Part shown: positions 9,235 through 17,540 of the stretch, in pieces | Layout of the letters: each line of letters begins with the position of its first letter | Position numbering within the stretch: the first letter of the stretch is position 1 | Assembly (NCBI GenBank): GCA_947453195.1 | Contig: CANGFO010000009.1 | Location: 1 to 64,000 of the forward strand | Source of the DNA: Flavobacteriaceae bacterium | GTDB taxonomy: Bacteria; Bacteroidota; Bacteroidia; Flavobacteriales; Flavobacteriaceae | Direction of reading: 5' to 3' | DNA: 64,000 nucleotides | Notes under the pieces: generated by a model | The model's database searches: none | What the model saw: only the letters and a program-made list of their open reading frames with translations | What the model was told of the DNA's origin: nothing | Translations under genes and position numbers: made by a program

Positions 9235-10116
9235 TTAATTTGATTTATATTTTGCTTTTAATATCGCATTTAAGATAACCGTAATTAATATTAGTAATGC
9301 ACCAAAATAGAAAGTTGGACTCATATGCTCTTTGTCTTTAAAAATAAGTACAGCTAATAGAATTCCATATATTGGTTCAAGATTTATTGTAAGCATTACT
9401 GTGTAAGGACTCAAGAATTTCATTACCGAGGTGGAAGCAATAAAGGCATAGGCGGTACAAACCGAACTAAGCACCAATAAATAAAGGAAATCATTTAAAG
9501 TAATTTGAAAAAAACTAGCGTTAAAACTACCATTTCCTAATAGAAATACAGAAAAGAAAAGGACGCCTCCTAAAAGTTCATAAAACGAAATTACTTTGGG
9601 TTCATAATTCACAACAAACTTGCTGTTAATAACCGCAAAACAAGCAGAAAGGAATGCAGAAATCAGGGCTAAAACAATTCCTTCGATGTAATTTGCTTCT
9701 ACCTTAAAAATAATGGAAAGCCCTACAACAACCAATAATCCAAAGAAGATTTCATACCAAATTACCTTCTTTTTGAAGAAAATAGGTTCAATAATGGATG
9801 CAAAAAAAGCACCCGTAGATAAACAGGCTAGTGTAATGGAAACATTGGAAACTTTTATAGCTCTAAAAAAAGTAAACCAGTGCAAGGCAATTACTAATCC
9901 GGCAACTAAAAATTTCAGAATGACTTTTTGGGGTAACTTTAAGGAAGTTTTAGTGAATTTATTATAAACAAATATGAATGCAACAGCAAAAAGCATTCGA
10001 AACCACACCAATGGTAGAGCATCCAAAGTGATTAGTCTACCTAAAATTGCAGTAAATCCCCAAATGAAAACTATCCAATGTAGTTTTAAGTAACTTTTAG
10101 TGTTATCGCTTAGCAT
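9235..10116 (-). CDS. EamA/DMT-family transporter
   Basis: A 293-residue inner-membrane protein with about ten hydrophobic segments in two EamA repeats (about residues 10-135 and 150-288), typical of the drug/metabolite transporter superfamily. The first repeat starts with the family's characteristic HWIVFIWGFTAILGR. The second contains FYELLGGVLFFS and ends TVILNAILKAK. Substrate cannot be inferred; family members export amino acids or metabolites. Its start overlaps the end of the lptG-like gene by 14 bases, so it is translated in the tgt-lptG-eamA operon. Confidence 0.9.
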   Translation of the reverse strand: MLSDNTKSYLKLHWIVFIWGFTAILGRLITLDALPLVWFRMLFAVAFIFVYNKFTKTSLKLPQKVILKFLVAGLVIALHWFTFFRAIKVSNVSITLACLSTGAFFASIIEPIFFKKKVIWYEIFFGLLVVVGLSIIFKVEANYIEGIVLALISAFLSACFAVINSKFVVNYEPKVISFYELLGGVLFFSVFLLGNGSFNASFFQITLNDFLYLLVLSSVCTAYAFIASTSVMKFLSPYTVMLTINLEPIYGILLAVLIFKDKEHMSPTFYFGALLILITVILNAILKAKYKSN

Positions 10117-11188
10117 TTCGAAGTAAAAATATTGCTAAGATACCAAAAACTATGTTTGGAATCCACACGGCTATAATTGGAGGTGCGGATGATTTTTCTG
10201 CTAATACTCCAAAAACTTTGTCTAAAAACACAAATGCAAAAGCCAATAATATACCAATTGCTAAATTCATTCCCATTCCACCTCTTCGCTTCATTGCAGA
10301 TACCGCCACGGCAATAATTGTTAGGATAAATGCCGAAATTGGAATGCTAAATTTTTTGTAAAAAACAACCAAATAAACATTAATATTAGAAGACCCTCTT
10401 TGTCTTTCTTTATCAATAAAATGTGTTAGTTTATTGTAATTTAACGTTTCTGCAATGTATACTACAGGTGTTAAGTCTTCAAGATCAAATTTGAAAACGG
10501 TATCTTTTACATTTCCCGTTTGAATACTATCTCCAAGTGGACCTACTTTTCTTTTGGTATAATTAAATAATGTATAATTATGTTTTTTAGGATTCCAGGT
10601 AATTCTATCGGCGGTAACTTTATATATCAATTTGTCTTTTTCAAAACGTTCCATCGAAAAATTGAAAGCCATCTTAGAAACCGAATTATAATTACTTACA
10701 TAAATATATTCCTCATTATTTATTTGACGGTATACATCGGAGTTGTCTCGTATTTCATTTTGTCCGTTTCCAATCAAATAGGTATATCTAAAATTATTAA
10801 AACCTTCGCTTGCTTTCGGAACTAAGAAAAATCCCATTAATAAAGCAAAAATAGATACAATTGTAGCGCCAATAATATAAGGACGTAAAAATCGAGTAAA
10901 GGATATTCCTGAACTTAATATGGCAATAATTTCAGTATTATTTGCCAATTTAGAGGTGAACCAAATGATCGATAAAAACAAGAATATGGGGAAAAGTAAA
11001 TTGGCAAAATAAATTGTAAAGTCTAAATAATATTGTGCTATAGCTGAAAATGGCACCTTATTTTCAATCATTTTATTAACTTTTTCAGATACATCAATAG
11101 TTATCCCAATAGGTATAAACAACAATATCATCACTGAAAAATTGCTTAAATATCGTTTTAATATGTATTTATCTAATATTGTTAACAT
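10103..11188 (-). CDS. LptF/LptG-family permease of the LPS export ABC transporter
   Basis: A 361-residue YjgP/YjgQ-family protein. With LptB and its partner permease it extracts lipopolysaccharide from the inner membrane and drives it through the Lpt bridge. Visible features are the N-terminal ILDKYILKRYLSNF start, paired N-terminal membrane helices (about 15-36 and 50-80), a third at about 105-125, a soluble jellyroll-like middle (about 130-270) and C-terminal helices (about 275-360) with the KRRGGMGMNLAIGI segment. The length fits LptG/LptF, but which of the two cannot be decided by eye. The gene follows tgt by 10 bases. The LptB ATPase is encoded separately at 28276. Confidence 0.9.
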   Translation of the reverse strand: MLTILDKYILKRYLSNFSVMILLFIPIGITIDVSEKVNKMIENKVPFSAIAQYYLDFTIYFANLLFPIFLFLSIIWFTSKLANNTEIIAILSSGISFTRFLRPYIIGATIVSIFALLMGFFLVPKASEGFNNFRYTYLIGNGQNEIRDNSDVYRQINNEEYIYVSNYNSVSKMAFNFSMERFEKDKLIYKVTADRITWNPKKHNYTLFNYTKRKVGPLGDSIQTGNVKDTVFKFDLEDLTPVVYIAETLNYNKLTHFIDKERQRGSSNINVYLVVFYKKFSIPISAFILTIIAVAVSAMKRRGGMGMNLAIGILLAFAFVFLDKVFGVLAEKSSAPPIIAVWIPNIVFGILAIFLLRNAKR

Positions 11189-11198
11189 GAATAATCCC

Positions 11199-12329
11199 TT
11201 ATAGTCGTTGGCTCATTTGCTTTACCATCATTTCTTTCCACACTCTAAAATCTCCGGCAAGAATATGTTTTCGTGCTTCACGCACTAGCCACATATAAAA
11301 TCCAAGATTATGAATGGTAGCAATTTGTTTTCCTAAATATTCATTTGCAGCAAACAAATGACGAAGATATGCTTTTGTATATTCGGTATCAACAAAAGTT
11401 ATACCCATTTCATCCAAGGGAGAAAAATCGGCCTCCCATTTTTTATTCTTTATGTTTATAGTTCCGTTTGCGGTAAAAAGCATACCGTTTCTGGCATTAC
11501 GAGTTGGCATCACACAATCAAACATATCCACTCCAAGAGCAATGTTTTCAAGAATGTTTATTGGAGTTCCCACTCCCATTAAATAACGTGGCTTATCTTC
11601 TGGAAGGATATCACAAACCACTTCGGTCATGGCATACATTTCTTCTGCTGGCTCCCCTACTGATAGTCCTCCAATTGCATTTCCTTGTTGATTGGAATTG
11701 GCAATATACTCTGCCGATTGCATACGCAAATCTTTGTAAGTACTTCCTTGCACAATTGGAAAGAAAGTTTGGTCGTAACCGTATTTTGTTGGCACTTTTT
11801 CTAAGTGATTGATACAACGATCCAACCAACGGTGCGTCATTTTCATAGAACGTTGCGCATAGCGATAATCACAAGGATAAGGCGTGCATTCGTCAAATGC
11901 CATAATAATATCGGCACCAATAGTTCTTTGAATTTCCATCACATTTTCGGGTGTGAAAAAGTGGTACGAACCGTCAATATGTGATTTAAACTTTACGCCT
12001 TCTTCTTTGATTTTTCTATTTGCCGAAAGCGAATACACTTGATATCCACCGGAATCAGTCAAAATATTACGATCCCAATTCATGAACTTGTGTAAACCAC
12101 CTGCTTTTTCTAAAATTTCGGTTTGAGGACGAAGGTATAGATGGTAGGTATTTCCTAAAATAATATCTGGATTGATTTCTTCTTTCAGCTCGCGTTGGTG
12201 CACTCCTTTTACCGAAGCAACAGTTCCAACCGGCATGAATATTGGGGTTTCAATAACACCGTGATCGGTAGTTATACTTCCTGCACGAGCTTTAGAATTT
12301 GGGTCTTTTTGTAATAAATCGAATTTCAT
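11199..12329 (-). CDS. tgt: Queuine/preQ1 tRNA-ribosyltransferase lacking the zinc cysteines
   Basis: About 376 residues from the ATG at 12329. It exchanges guanine-34 for preQ1 in tRNAs with GUN anticodons. The general base is Asp92 (LTDSGGYQVYSL) and the nucleophile Asp271 (DMFDCVMPTRNARNG). The frame extends to a TTG at 12350, but that TTG is the end of a TAnnTTTG box, so ATG 12329 is chosen. Oddity: the usual structural zinc motif CxCxxC between PLDE and the AYLRHL segment is replaced by a cysteine-free stretch (MGITFVDTEYT, about 307-318). The distal His of the site is retained (IHNLGFYM, about 340). It leads the tgt-lptG-eamA operon; queD lies elsewhere in the window (18004). Confidence 0.96.
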   Translation of the reverse strand: MKFDLLQKDPNSKARAGSITTDHGVIETPIFMPVGTVASVKGVHQRELKEEINPDIILGNTYHLYLRPQTEILEKAGGLHKFMNWDRNILTDSGGYQVYSLSANRKIKEEGVKFKSHIDGSYHFFTPENVMEIQRTIGADIIMAFDECTPYPCDYRYAQRSMKMTHRWLDRCINHLEKVPTKYGYDQTFFPIVQGSTYKDLRMQSAEYIANSNQQGNAIGGLSVGEPAEEMYAMTEVVCDILPEDKPRYLMGVGTPINILENIALGVDMFDCVMPTRNARNGMLFTANGTINIKNKKWEADFSPLDEMGITFVDTEYTKAYLRHLFAANEYLGKQIATIHNLGFYMWLVREARKHILAGDFRVWKEMMVKQMSQRL

Positions 12330-12347
12330 ATGGGCATTTTCAATTGG

Positions 12348-12355
12348 CAAATATA
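12348..12355 (-). promoter_or_regulatory. -7 box TATATTTG for the tgt operon
   Basis: An exact TAnnTTTG on the minus strand, 19 bases before the preferred ATG of tgt. It overlaps the alternative TTG codon, so a start there would be untranscribed or leaderless. Confidence 0.7.
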
Positions 12356-12522
12356 ATTTATTTAAAATTTAGGTTTTCGGTTTTAAACTTTAATTTAACA
12401 GATAAACCTAAAATGATTCTATTACTAAATAAAAGTCGCTTAAGAATTGATTAATTACATTTAAATTCCTTAAATTTAATAATAAAAAAACGAACTTTGT
12501 AGAAATTATAATATCCTTAAAA

Positions 12523-13314
12523 ATGGCACTATTAACACAATTTAATTTCAAAAAACTTTCTTTTTTTATTCTTCTAATTCTACTAAATTTTCAAGCCATT
12601 GAGGCTCAAGAAAGTTACGAAGTGCAAGTATATACTTCCCCAACATTAGCTAAAAACACATCCATATTTGAATTGCATAGCAACGTTTCTCCAAATGGCC
12701 CTAAAAATGAATCTGATTTCACCCATCCAATTCACGAAACACTTGAGATAACCACTGGATTAGCAGACAATTTTGAATTAGGTTTCTATATGTTTGCACG
12801 AATCAATAACGGAACTTATAATTATATGGGAAGTCATATTCGACCAAGAATTACGGTTCCAACATCTTGGAATTGGTTTATGGGTGCTAGTTTATCTGTA
12901 GAGGGTGGATTTGTAAAAAACGAAATTACCAACGAATATGATGCAGATTATGAGATTAGACCTATATTTGATAAAACAATTGGGAAAAATTATTTATCGA
13001 TAAACCCAACTTTGGATGGTTCATTTAAAACAAACGAAGTTGCTTTCTCACCAAATGTAAAATATTCGTATGCAGTAAATCCCAAATATTCATTAGGTAT
13101 TGAATATTATGGAGTGACGGGAAATCCATTCAAATGGAATAGCTTTGATATTCAAACGCATCAATTTTATTTGGTAAGCGATTTAACACTAAATCCAAAA
13201 TATGAAGTTCAATTTGGAGTTGGTCATGGAACTACATTGAGTTCTGATGTTTGGAATATAAAATTAATTTTGGGTCAACGCGTAAGTTGGAAAAATAAAA
13301 AAGCAAAAAAATAA
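12523..13314 (+). CDS. Outer-membrane beta-barrel-like protein of unknown function
   Basis: A 263-residue exported protein. A signal sequence (about residues 12-28, ending IEAQ) is followed by alternating hydrophobic/aromatic strands with short polar turns (FELGFYMFARI, YSLGIEYYGV, YEVQFGVGHG), typical of a transmembrane barrel. No Cys and no enzymatic motif are seen. The stop codon overlaps the ATG of the VIT-family gene (TAATG), so the two are translationally coupled, which suggests a shared role, perhaps metal handling (inference). A GAACTTTG sequence about 25 bases upstream may be a degenerate -7 box. Confidence 0.75.
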   Translation: MALLTQFNFKKLSFFILLILLNFQAIEAQESYEVQVYTSPTLAKNTSIFELHSNVSPNGPKNESDFTHPIHETLEITTGLADNFELGFYMFARINNGTYNYMGSHIRPRITVPTSWNWFMGASLSVEGGFVKNEITNEYDADYEIRPIFDKTIGKNYLSINPTLDGSFKTNEVAFSPNVKYSYAVNPKYSLGIEYYGVTGNPFKWNSFDIQTHQFYLVSDLTLNPKYEVQFGVGHGTTLSSDVWNIKLILGQRVSWKNKKAKK

Positions 13315-14006
13315 TGAGTGAAACTTACCAAGAACAACATTTAAAAAGCTCTGAATTTATTACCGATATGGTAATAGGGATGAGTGACGGACTTACAGTA
13401 CCTTTCGCTTTAGCAGCCGGTTTAAGTGGTGCTGTAGATAGTAATGCTATAGTTATTACTGCCGGAATCGCCGAAATAGTTGCTGGCTGTATTGCCATGG
13501 GATTAGGTGGTTACCTTGCCGGAAAAACAGAACAAGAACATTATGAAAGCGAGCTCAAACGAGAATATTTTGAAGTGGACAATTACCATCAAAAAGAGAT
13601 TGATGAAGTTAAAGAAATCTTTGCCGAATATGGAATTGACGAAGAAGGACAAACGCTTTTAGCCAATCAATTATCAAAAGACAAGAAAAAATGGGTCGAT
13701 TTCATGATGAAATATGAATTAGGATTAGAAGAACCCCATCCTAAAAGGGCAAGAAACAGCGCTCTAACAATTGGCACCGCCTATATTGTTGGTGGGTTTT
13801 TACCGTTATCTGCTTACTTTTTTACCGATAATCCCCACGAAGGATTACTGGTTTCTGCAGGAATTACTACAATTTGTTTATTTGTATTTGGCTATTTTAA
13901 AAGTAAAGTAACTGGTCAACCACCTGTTAAAGGTGCAATAAAAGTTATGGCAATTGGACTTATCGCTGCAGCTGCAGCATTTGGAATTGCAAAATTTATT
14001 GGATAA
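13314..14006 (+). CDS. VIT1/CCC1-family iron/manganese transporter-like protein
   Basis: A 230-residue membrane protein of the VIT1/CCC1 family, which moves Fe2+ or Mn2+ in exchange for protons. It starts with the family signature DMVIGMSDGLTVPFALAAGLSGA (about residues 17-39), then a second helix with GGYLAGKTEQEHYESELKRE (the cytoplasmic metal-binding-type loop, Glu-rich), a soluble linker (about 75-140) and three C-terminal helices (about 145-230). The ATG overlaps the stop of the barrel gene. A strong terminator follows at 14029. Substrate is inferred from the family only. Confidence 0.9.
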   Translation: MSETYQEQHLKSSEFITDMVIGMSDGLTVPFALAAGLSGAVDSNAIVITAGIAEIVAGCIAMGLGGYLAGKTEQEHYESELKREYFEVDNYHQKEIDEVKEIFAEYGIDEEGQTLLANQLSKDKKKWVDFMMKYELGLEEPHPKRARNSALTIGTAYIVGGFLPLSAYFFTDNPHEGLLVSAGITTICLFVFGYFKSKVTGQPPVKGAIKVMAIGLIAAAAAFGIAKFIG

Positions 14007-14028
14007 TAAATTAAATAAATTTTCTAGT

Positions 14029-14061
14029 AAAGGCTCTAAATAATCTTAGAGCCTTTTTTTA
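14029..14061 (+). terminator. Terminator after the VIT-family gene
   Basis: An 11-bp perfect stem (14029-14039 with 14046-14056) and a T run. Confidence 0.9.
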
Positions 14062-14123
14062 TTTATCTTAATAACTTTTGAAAAGTCACTTAATAATTTG
14101 TTTTTCAGCTTCTATCAAAATCC

Positions 14124-14131
14124 TATCTTTG
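14124..14131 (+). promoter_or_regulatory. -7 box TATCTTTG for the transketolase pair
   Basis: An exact TAnnTTTG 28 bases upstream of the first transketolase ATG. A TTTG at 14097-14100 could be the -33 element, although the spacing (23) is long. Confidence 0.65.
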
Positions 14132-14159
14132 ACTCATTAAATTTAATTAACTACTACAA

Positions 14160-15005
14160 ATGTCTGACATTAAACAACTACACGATTTTACAACACAAGT
14201 ACGAAGAGACATTCTTCGAATGGTACATGCTGTAAATTCAGGTCACCCAGGAGGTTCTTTGGGTTGCGCTGAATTTTTAGTGGCATTATACCAAGACATT
14301 CTGAACAGAAAATCTGGATTTGATATGAACGGAAACGGAGAAGATTTATTCTTCCTATCTAACGGTCATATTTCACCAGTATTTTACAGTGTTTTAGCAA
14401 GAAGCGGTTATTTTCCGGTTGCTGAATTAGCTACTTTCAGAAAATTAAATACCCGTTTACAAGGACACCCAACTACACACGATAATTTACCAGGAGTTCG
14501 CATGGCATCGGGTTCATTAGGACAAGGATTGTCTGTTGCAATTGGTGCTGCTCAAGCAAAAAAACTAAACAACGATTCTAATTTAGTTTATGTTTTAACT
14601 GGAGATGGTGAATTGCAAGAAGGTCAAAACTGGGAAGCTATTATGTATGCTTCTGCAAAAAAAGTAGATAACCTAATTGCAACTGTTGATTTAAACGGAA
14701 AGCAAATTGATGGTTCTACAGATGAAGTATTAAATATGGGAAATATCAAGGCTAAATTTGAAGCTTTTGATTGGGAAGTACTTGAAATTGCAAAAGGAAA
14801 TGATTTCGAATCAATTCTTTCAGGAATGAATGAAGCTAAAGCTAAAACCGGAAAAGGAAAACCTGTTTGCGTTTTATTGCATACTGAAATGGGGAATGGT
14901 GTTGATTATATGATGCATACACATGCTTGGCATGGTAAAGCTCCAAACGATGAGCAATTAGCAAAAGCATTAGAACAAAATCCAGAAACATTAGGCGATT
15001 ACTAG
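14160..15005 (+). CDS. Transketolase, N-terminal (thiamine diphosphate) subunit
   Basis: A 281-residue half-transketolase. It carries the ThDP/Mg-binding domain: SGHPGGSLG (27-35), the GDG motif in VLTGDGELQEGQNWEA (148-150) and the terminal THAWHGKAP segment. With the C-terminal subunit it transfers two-carbon ketol units between pentose-phosphate and glycolytic sugars. The stop (TAG) is followed after four bases by the ATG of the second subunit. Both halves are full domains, so this is a natural split enzyme, common in this phylum, rather than a frameshift. Confidence 0.95.
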   Translation: MSDIKQLHDFTTQVRRDILRMVHAVNSGHPGGSLGCAEFLVALYQDILNRKSGFDMNGNGEDLFFLSNGHISPVFYSVLARSGYFPVAELATFRKLNTRLQGHPTTHDNLPGVRMASGSLGQGLSVAIGAAQAKKLNNDSNLVYVLTGDGELQEGQNWEAIMYASAKKVDNLIATVDLNGKQIDGSTDEVLNMGNIKAKFEAFDWEVLEIAKGNDFESILSGMNEAKAKTGKGKPVCVLLHTEMGNGVDYMMHTHAWHGKAPNDEQLAKALEQNPETLGDY

Positions 15006-15009
15006 AATT

Positions 15010-15963
15010 ATGAAAAAATATACCAACACAGGAAGTAAAGATACCCGTTCAGGATTTGGTGCAGGAATGACCGAATTAGGACAAAAAAATGAAAATGTAG
15101 TTGCACTATGTGCCGACTTAATTGGGTCATTAAAATTTGATGATTTCAAAAAGAACCACCCAGAACGCTTTTTCCAAATAGGGATTGCAGAGGCGAACAT
15201 GATTGGAATTGCTGCAGGTTTAACTATTGGTGGAAAAATTCCATTTACGGGAACTTTTGCTAACTTTTCTACAGGAAGAGTTTACGATCAAATACGTCAA
15301 TCAGTAGCTTATTCTGATAAAAATGTGAAAATCTGTGCTTCGCATGCCGGATTAACTCTTGGTGAAGATGGCGCTACGCACCAAATTTTGGAAGATATTG
15401 GATTGATGAAAATGCTTCCAGGAATGACTGTAATCAACACTTGTGATTACAATCAAACCAAAGCAGCTACTTTAGCTATTGCAGAACATCATGGGCCCGT
15501 TTATTTACGTTTTGGACGCCCAGTAGTTCCTAATTTTATGCCTGCCGATGAGCCGTTTGTAATTGGAAAAGCGATTATGCTTAACGAAGGTACCGATGTG
15601 ACCATTATTGCAACTGGACATTTAGTTTGGGAAGCTTTAATCGCTGCTGAAGCACTAGAAGCTCAAGGAATTTCTGCCGAAGTAATCAACATTCATACAA
15701 TCAAACCATTAGACGAAGAAGCAATATTAAAATCGGTGGCTAAAACGGGTTGTGTTGTAACTGCAGAAGAACATAATTTCCTTGGAGGTTTAGGTGAAAG
15801 TGTTTCTAGAACTTTAGCATTAAATAATCCAACCCCACAAGAATTTGTTGCAGTACAAGATTCATTTGGCGAAAGCGGAACTCCAGAGCAATTAATGGAA
15901 AAATACAAGCTAAACAATCAAGCAATTGTTGCAGCTGCTTTAAAAGTTATCAAAAGAAAATAG
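15010..15963 (+). CDS. Transketolase, C-terminal (pyrimidine-binding and transketolase C) subunit
   Basis: A 317-residue partner of the preceding gene. It contains the pyrimidine-binding domain with the catalytic Glu61 (FFQIGIAEANMIGIAAG), which activates the thiamine cofactor of the other chain, and SHAGLTLGEDGATHQ. The transketolase C-terminal domain follows (about 185-317, TAEEHNFLGGLGESVS). Co-transcribed with the N-terminal subunit with a 4-base gap, ensuring equal amounts. A terminator follows at 15986. Confidence 0.95.
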   Translation: MKKYTNTGSKDTRSGFGAGMTELGQKNENVVALCADLIGSLKFDDFKKNHPERFFQIGIAEANMIGIAAGLTIGGKIPFTGTFANFSTGRVYDQIRQSVAYSDKNVKICASHAGLTLGEDGATHQILEDIGLMKMLPGMTVINTCDYNQTKAATLAIAEHHGPVYLRFGRPVVPNFMPADEPFVIGKAIMLNEGTDVTIIATGHLVWEALIAAEALEAQGISAEVINIHTIKPLDEEAILKSVAKTGCVVTAEEHNFLGGLGESVSRTLALNNPTPQEFVAVQDSFGESGTPEQLMEKYKLNNQAIVAAALKVIKRK

Positions 15964-15985
15964 TACTTAATTTACTTTATATATT

Positions 15986-16017
15986 AAAATCCGTCTTTAA
16001 CAAGACGGATTTTTTTT
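15986..16017 (+). terminator. Terminator after the transketolase pair
   Basis: A 12-bp stem (15986-15997 with 16002-16013) followed by T7. Confidence 0.9.
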
Positions 16018-16021
16018 GCAT

Positions 16022-16052
16022 AAAAAAAACCGTTTCTTTCGAAACGGTTTTT
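16022..16052 (-). terminator. Terminator after tRNA-Thr
   Basis: A 12-bp perfect stem (16025-16036 with 16041-16052) with a TTTC loop. The A8 run at 16022-16029 gives a U tract on the minus strand, 8 bases after the tRNA 3' end. Confidence 0.85.
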
Positions 16053-16060
16053 AAACTAAG

Positions 16061-16134
16061 AGCCGGCGGAGGGACTCGAACCCACGACCTGCTGATTACA
16101 AATCAGCTGCTCTAGCCAACTGAGCTACGCTGGC
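16061..16134 (-). tRNA. tRNA-Thr (anticodon TGT)
   Basis: The minus strand folds as a 74-nt cloverleaf: acceptor GCCAGCG, D arm GCTC/GAGC, anticodon stem GCTGA/TCAGC around loop TTTGTAA (anticodon TGT at 16098-16100), T loop TTCGAGT and discriminator T73. CCA is not encoded. Two stem irregularities are visible: A4-C69 in the acceptor (CGCCGGC on the 3' side) and T50-T64 in the T stem. It reads ACA and, by wobble, other threonine codons. A terminator directly follows. Confidence 0.95.
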
Positions 16135-16213
16135 AACTCTTGAGTGGTGCAAATATAATCTTGAAAATTAATTTTCCAAAATAAATTTGCACTTTTTTGA
16201 ATAAATTTATTGA

Positions 16214-16480
16214 TTAAAGCGCGTTAATCTTAGCAATCAATTGATTAGCAGTTTGTTCTAATTCTGCATTGATTTGTTTAAAATGTGCTTTTTTATTTTC
16301 AACTTTTTTAGCATTTACTTTAACGATCAAACCGTCAAATGAGCTAATTGCCTCATCAATAATAGCATTAGTAGCTTCAGTAGGTTTTCCAGCAGAAGTC
16401 ATTTCGCAGATGTAAACTGCTTCAATAATATCTCCTAATACGTAATTGATGTCTTTTTTTAAATTCTTTACACTTGGCAT
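16214..16480 (-). CDS. Small conserved hypothetical protein
   Basis: An 88-residue soluble, helical, Lys/Ala/Glu-rich protein with no signal or membrane segment. I do not recognise a family; it looks like a short flavobacterial protein of unknown function. It has one Cys (about residue 25, EAVYICEMTSAG) and a C-terminal half likely to form a long amphipathic helix (ENKKAHFKQINAELEQTANQL). It has its own -7 box (16506-16513), so it is transcribed independently of the manA operon ending just upstream. Confidence 0.8.
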   Translation of the reverse strand: MPSVKNLKKDINYVLGDIIEAVYICEMTSAGKPTEATNAIIDEAISSFDGLIVKVNAKKVENKKAHFKQINAELEQTANQLIAKINAL

Positions 16481-16505
16481 TTTTTTACTATTTTATAATT
16501 TGGTG

Positions 16506-16513
16506 CAAAATTA
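16506..16513 (-). promoter_or_regulatory. -7 box TAATTTTG for the small protein
   Basis: An exact TAnnTTTG on the minus strand, 26 bases before the ATG at 16480. Confidence 0.6.
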
Positions 16514-16534
16514 CACAATTCTTTCTAATATTTA

Positions 16535-17497
16535 CTATGAAATGTATATTTCTAAAAGAGAAGCTGTTCCTGCAATTTCATATTCACTTAATGAAGCCGG
16601 AATTAAAACAGTATCCCCTACTTTATATTGATAGGTCTCACCTTGATAAACAAGAGTAAAAGCCCCTTCCACGCACATATAAACCGTAAAAGAATTTTTG
16701 TTTTTTGAAACTGTAATCCTTTCGGTTAACGGAATAAAATTTGTCGTAAAATAAGAACAATGAACTACCTCGTTTGACGTATTATTTAATTTAGAATATT
16801 TTTTCTCAGCTGTTACAACATCATAATTAATAGCATCCAAAGCAAGATCAACATGCAATTCACGGGTATTTCCGTTTGAATCAACTCGGTCAAAATCATA
16901 GATCCTATAAGTAATATCTGAAGTTTGTTGGATTTCGGCAATTACGGTTCCCGCGCCAATGGCATGAACGGTTCCTGTTTCTAAAAAAAACACATCTCCT
17001 TTTTGTACGGCTTTGGTATCCAATAAGGAAAGAATGGTTTTGCTTTCTAAATTTTTTAAGTATTCCTCTGAAGAGGATTTTTCCTTGAACCCTACAATTA
17101 AATTAGAATTCAGATCGGCTTGCATTACATACCACATTTCGGTTTTCCCGAAAGAATTATGTCTGCTGTCAGCCAATTCATCATTGGGATGCACTTGTAT
17201 TGATAAATCTTCACGAGCATCAAGGTATTTGAAAAGCAACGGAAATTGTTTTCCAAATTTTTCATACACTGAATTCCCTAATACTTCATTTGGATATTCA
17301 TTTATTAATTCTAATAAAGATTTCCCTTTATAAAACCCATTTGCAATGCAACTTACTTCATTTTCAACTGTAGAAATCTCCCAACTTTCTCCAGTAATAT
17401 CTGATGAAATGGGCTTGTTTAATAAGGATTTTAGTTTGGCACCTCCCCATATTCTTTCTTTTAATATAGGTTGAAATTGAAGCGGGTATCTCTTCAT
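16535..17497 (-). CDS. manA: Mannose-6-phosphate isomerase, class I (short form)
   Basis: A 320-residue cupin-type zinc isomerase interconverting fructose-6-P and mannose-6-P, the entry to GDP-mannose and GDP-fucose. The zinc ligands are visible: Gln101 and His103 in IQVHPNDE, Glu120 in KTEMWYVM and His178 in GTVHAIGAG. The short length fits the Bacillus/Bacteroidetes form rather than the 390-residue enteric form. It is last in the apparent idi-queD-peroxiredoxin-manA operon, 43 bases after the peroxiredoxin. It may feed the polysaccharide locus further along the window (inference). Confidence 0.93.
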   Translation of the reverse strand: MKRYPLQFQPILKERIWGGAKLKSLLNKPISSDITGESWEISTVENEVSCIANGFYKGKSLLELINEYPNEVLGNSVYEKFGKQFPLLFKYLDAREDLSIQVHPNDELADSRHNSFGKTEMWYVMQADLNSNLIVGFKEKSSSEEYLKNLESKTILSLLDTKAVQKGDVFFLETGTVHAIGAGTVIAEIQQTSDITYRIYDFDRVDSNGNTRELHVDLALDAINYDVVTAEKKYSKLNNTSNEVVHCSYFTTNFIPLTERITVSKNKNSFTVYMCVEGAFTLVYQGETYQYKVGDTVLIPASLSEYEIAGTASLLEIYIS

Positions 17498-17540
17498 AAA
17501 TTAAATATTATGATGCAAAGATGCAAAAAACAGCTTTATT

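Noticed and set aside
11504..11829. Frames of about 70-100 codons opposite or alongside tgt
   Set aside because: They mirror the tgt coding sequence in other frames; composition is explained by the real gene.
12330..12350. TTG start for tgt at 12350
   Set aside because: The codon is part of a TATATTTG -7 box; the ATG at 12329 gives the normal protein length.
14160..15963. Transketolase in two frames, possible frameshift
   Set aside because: Both frames begin with their own ATG, encode complete domains and are 4 bases apart; two-gene transketolases are common in this phylum.
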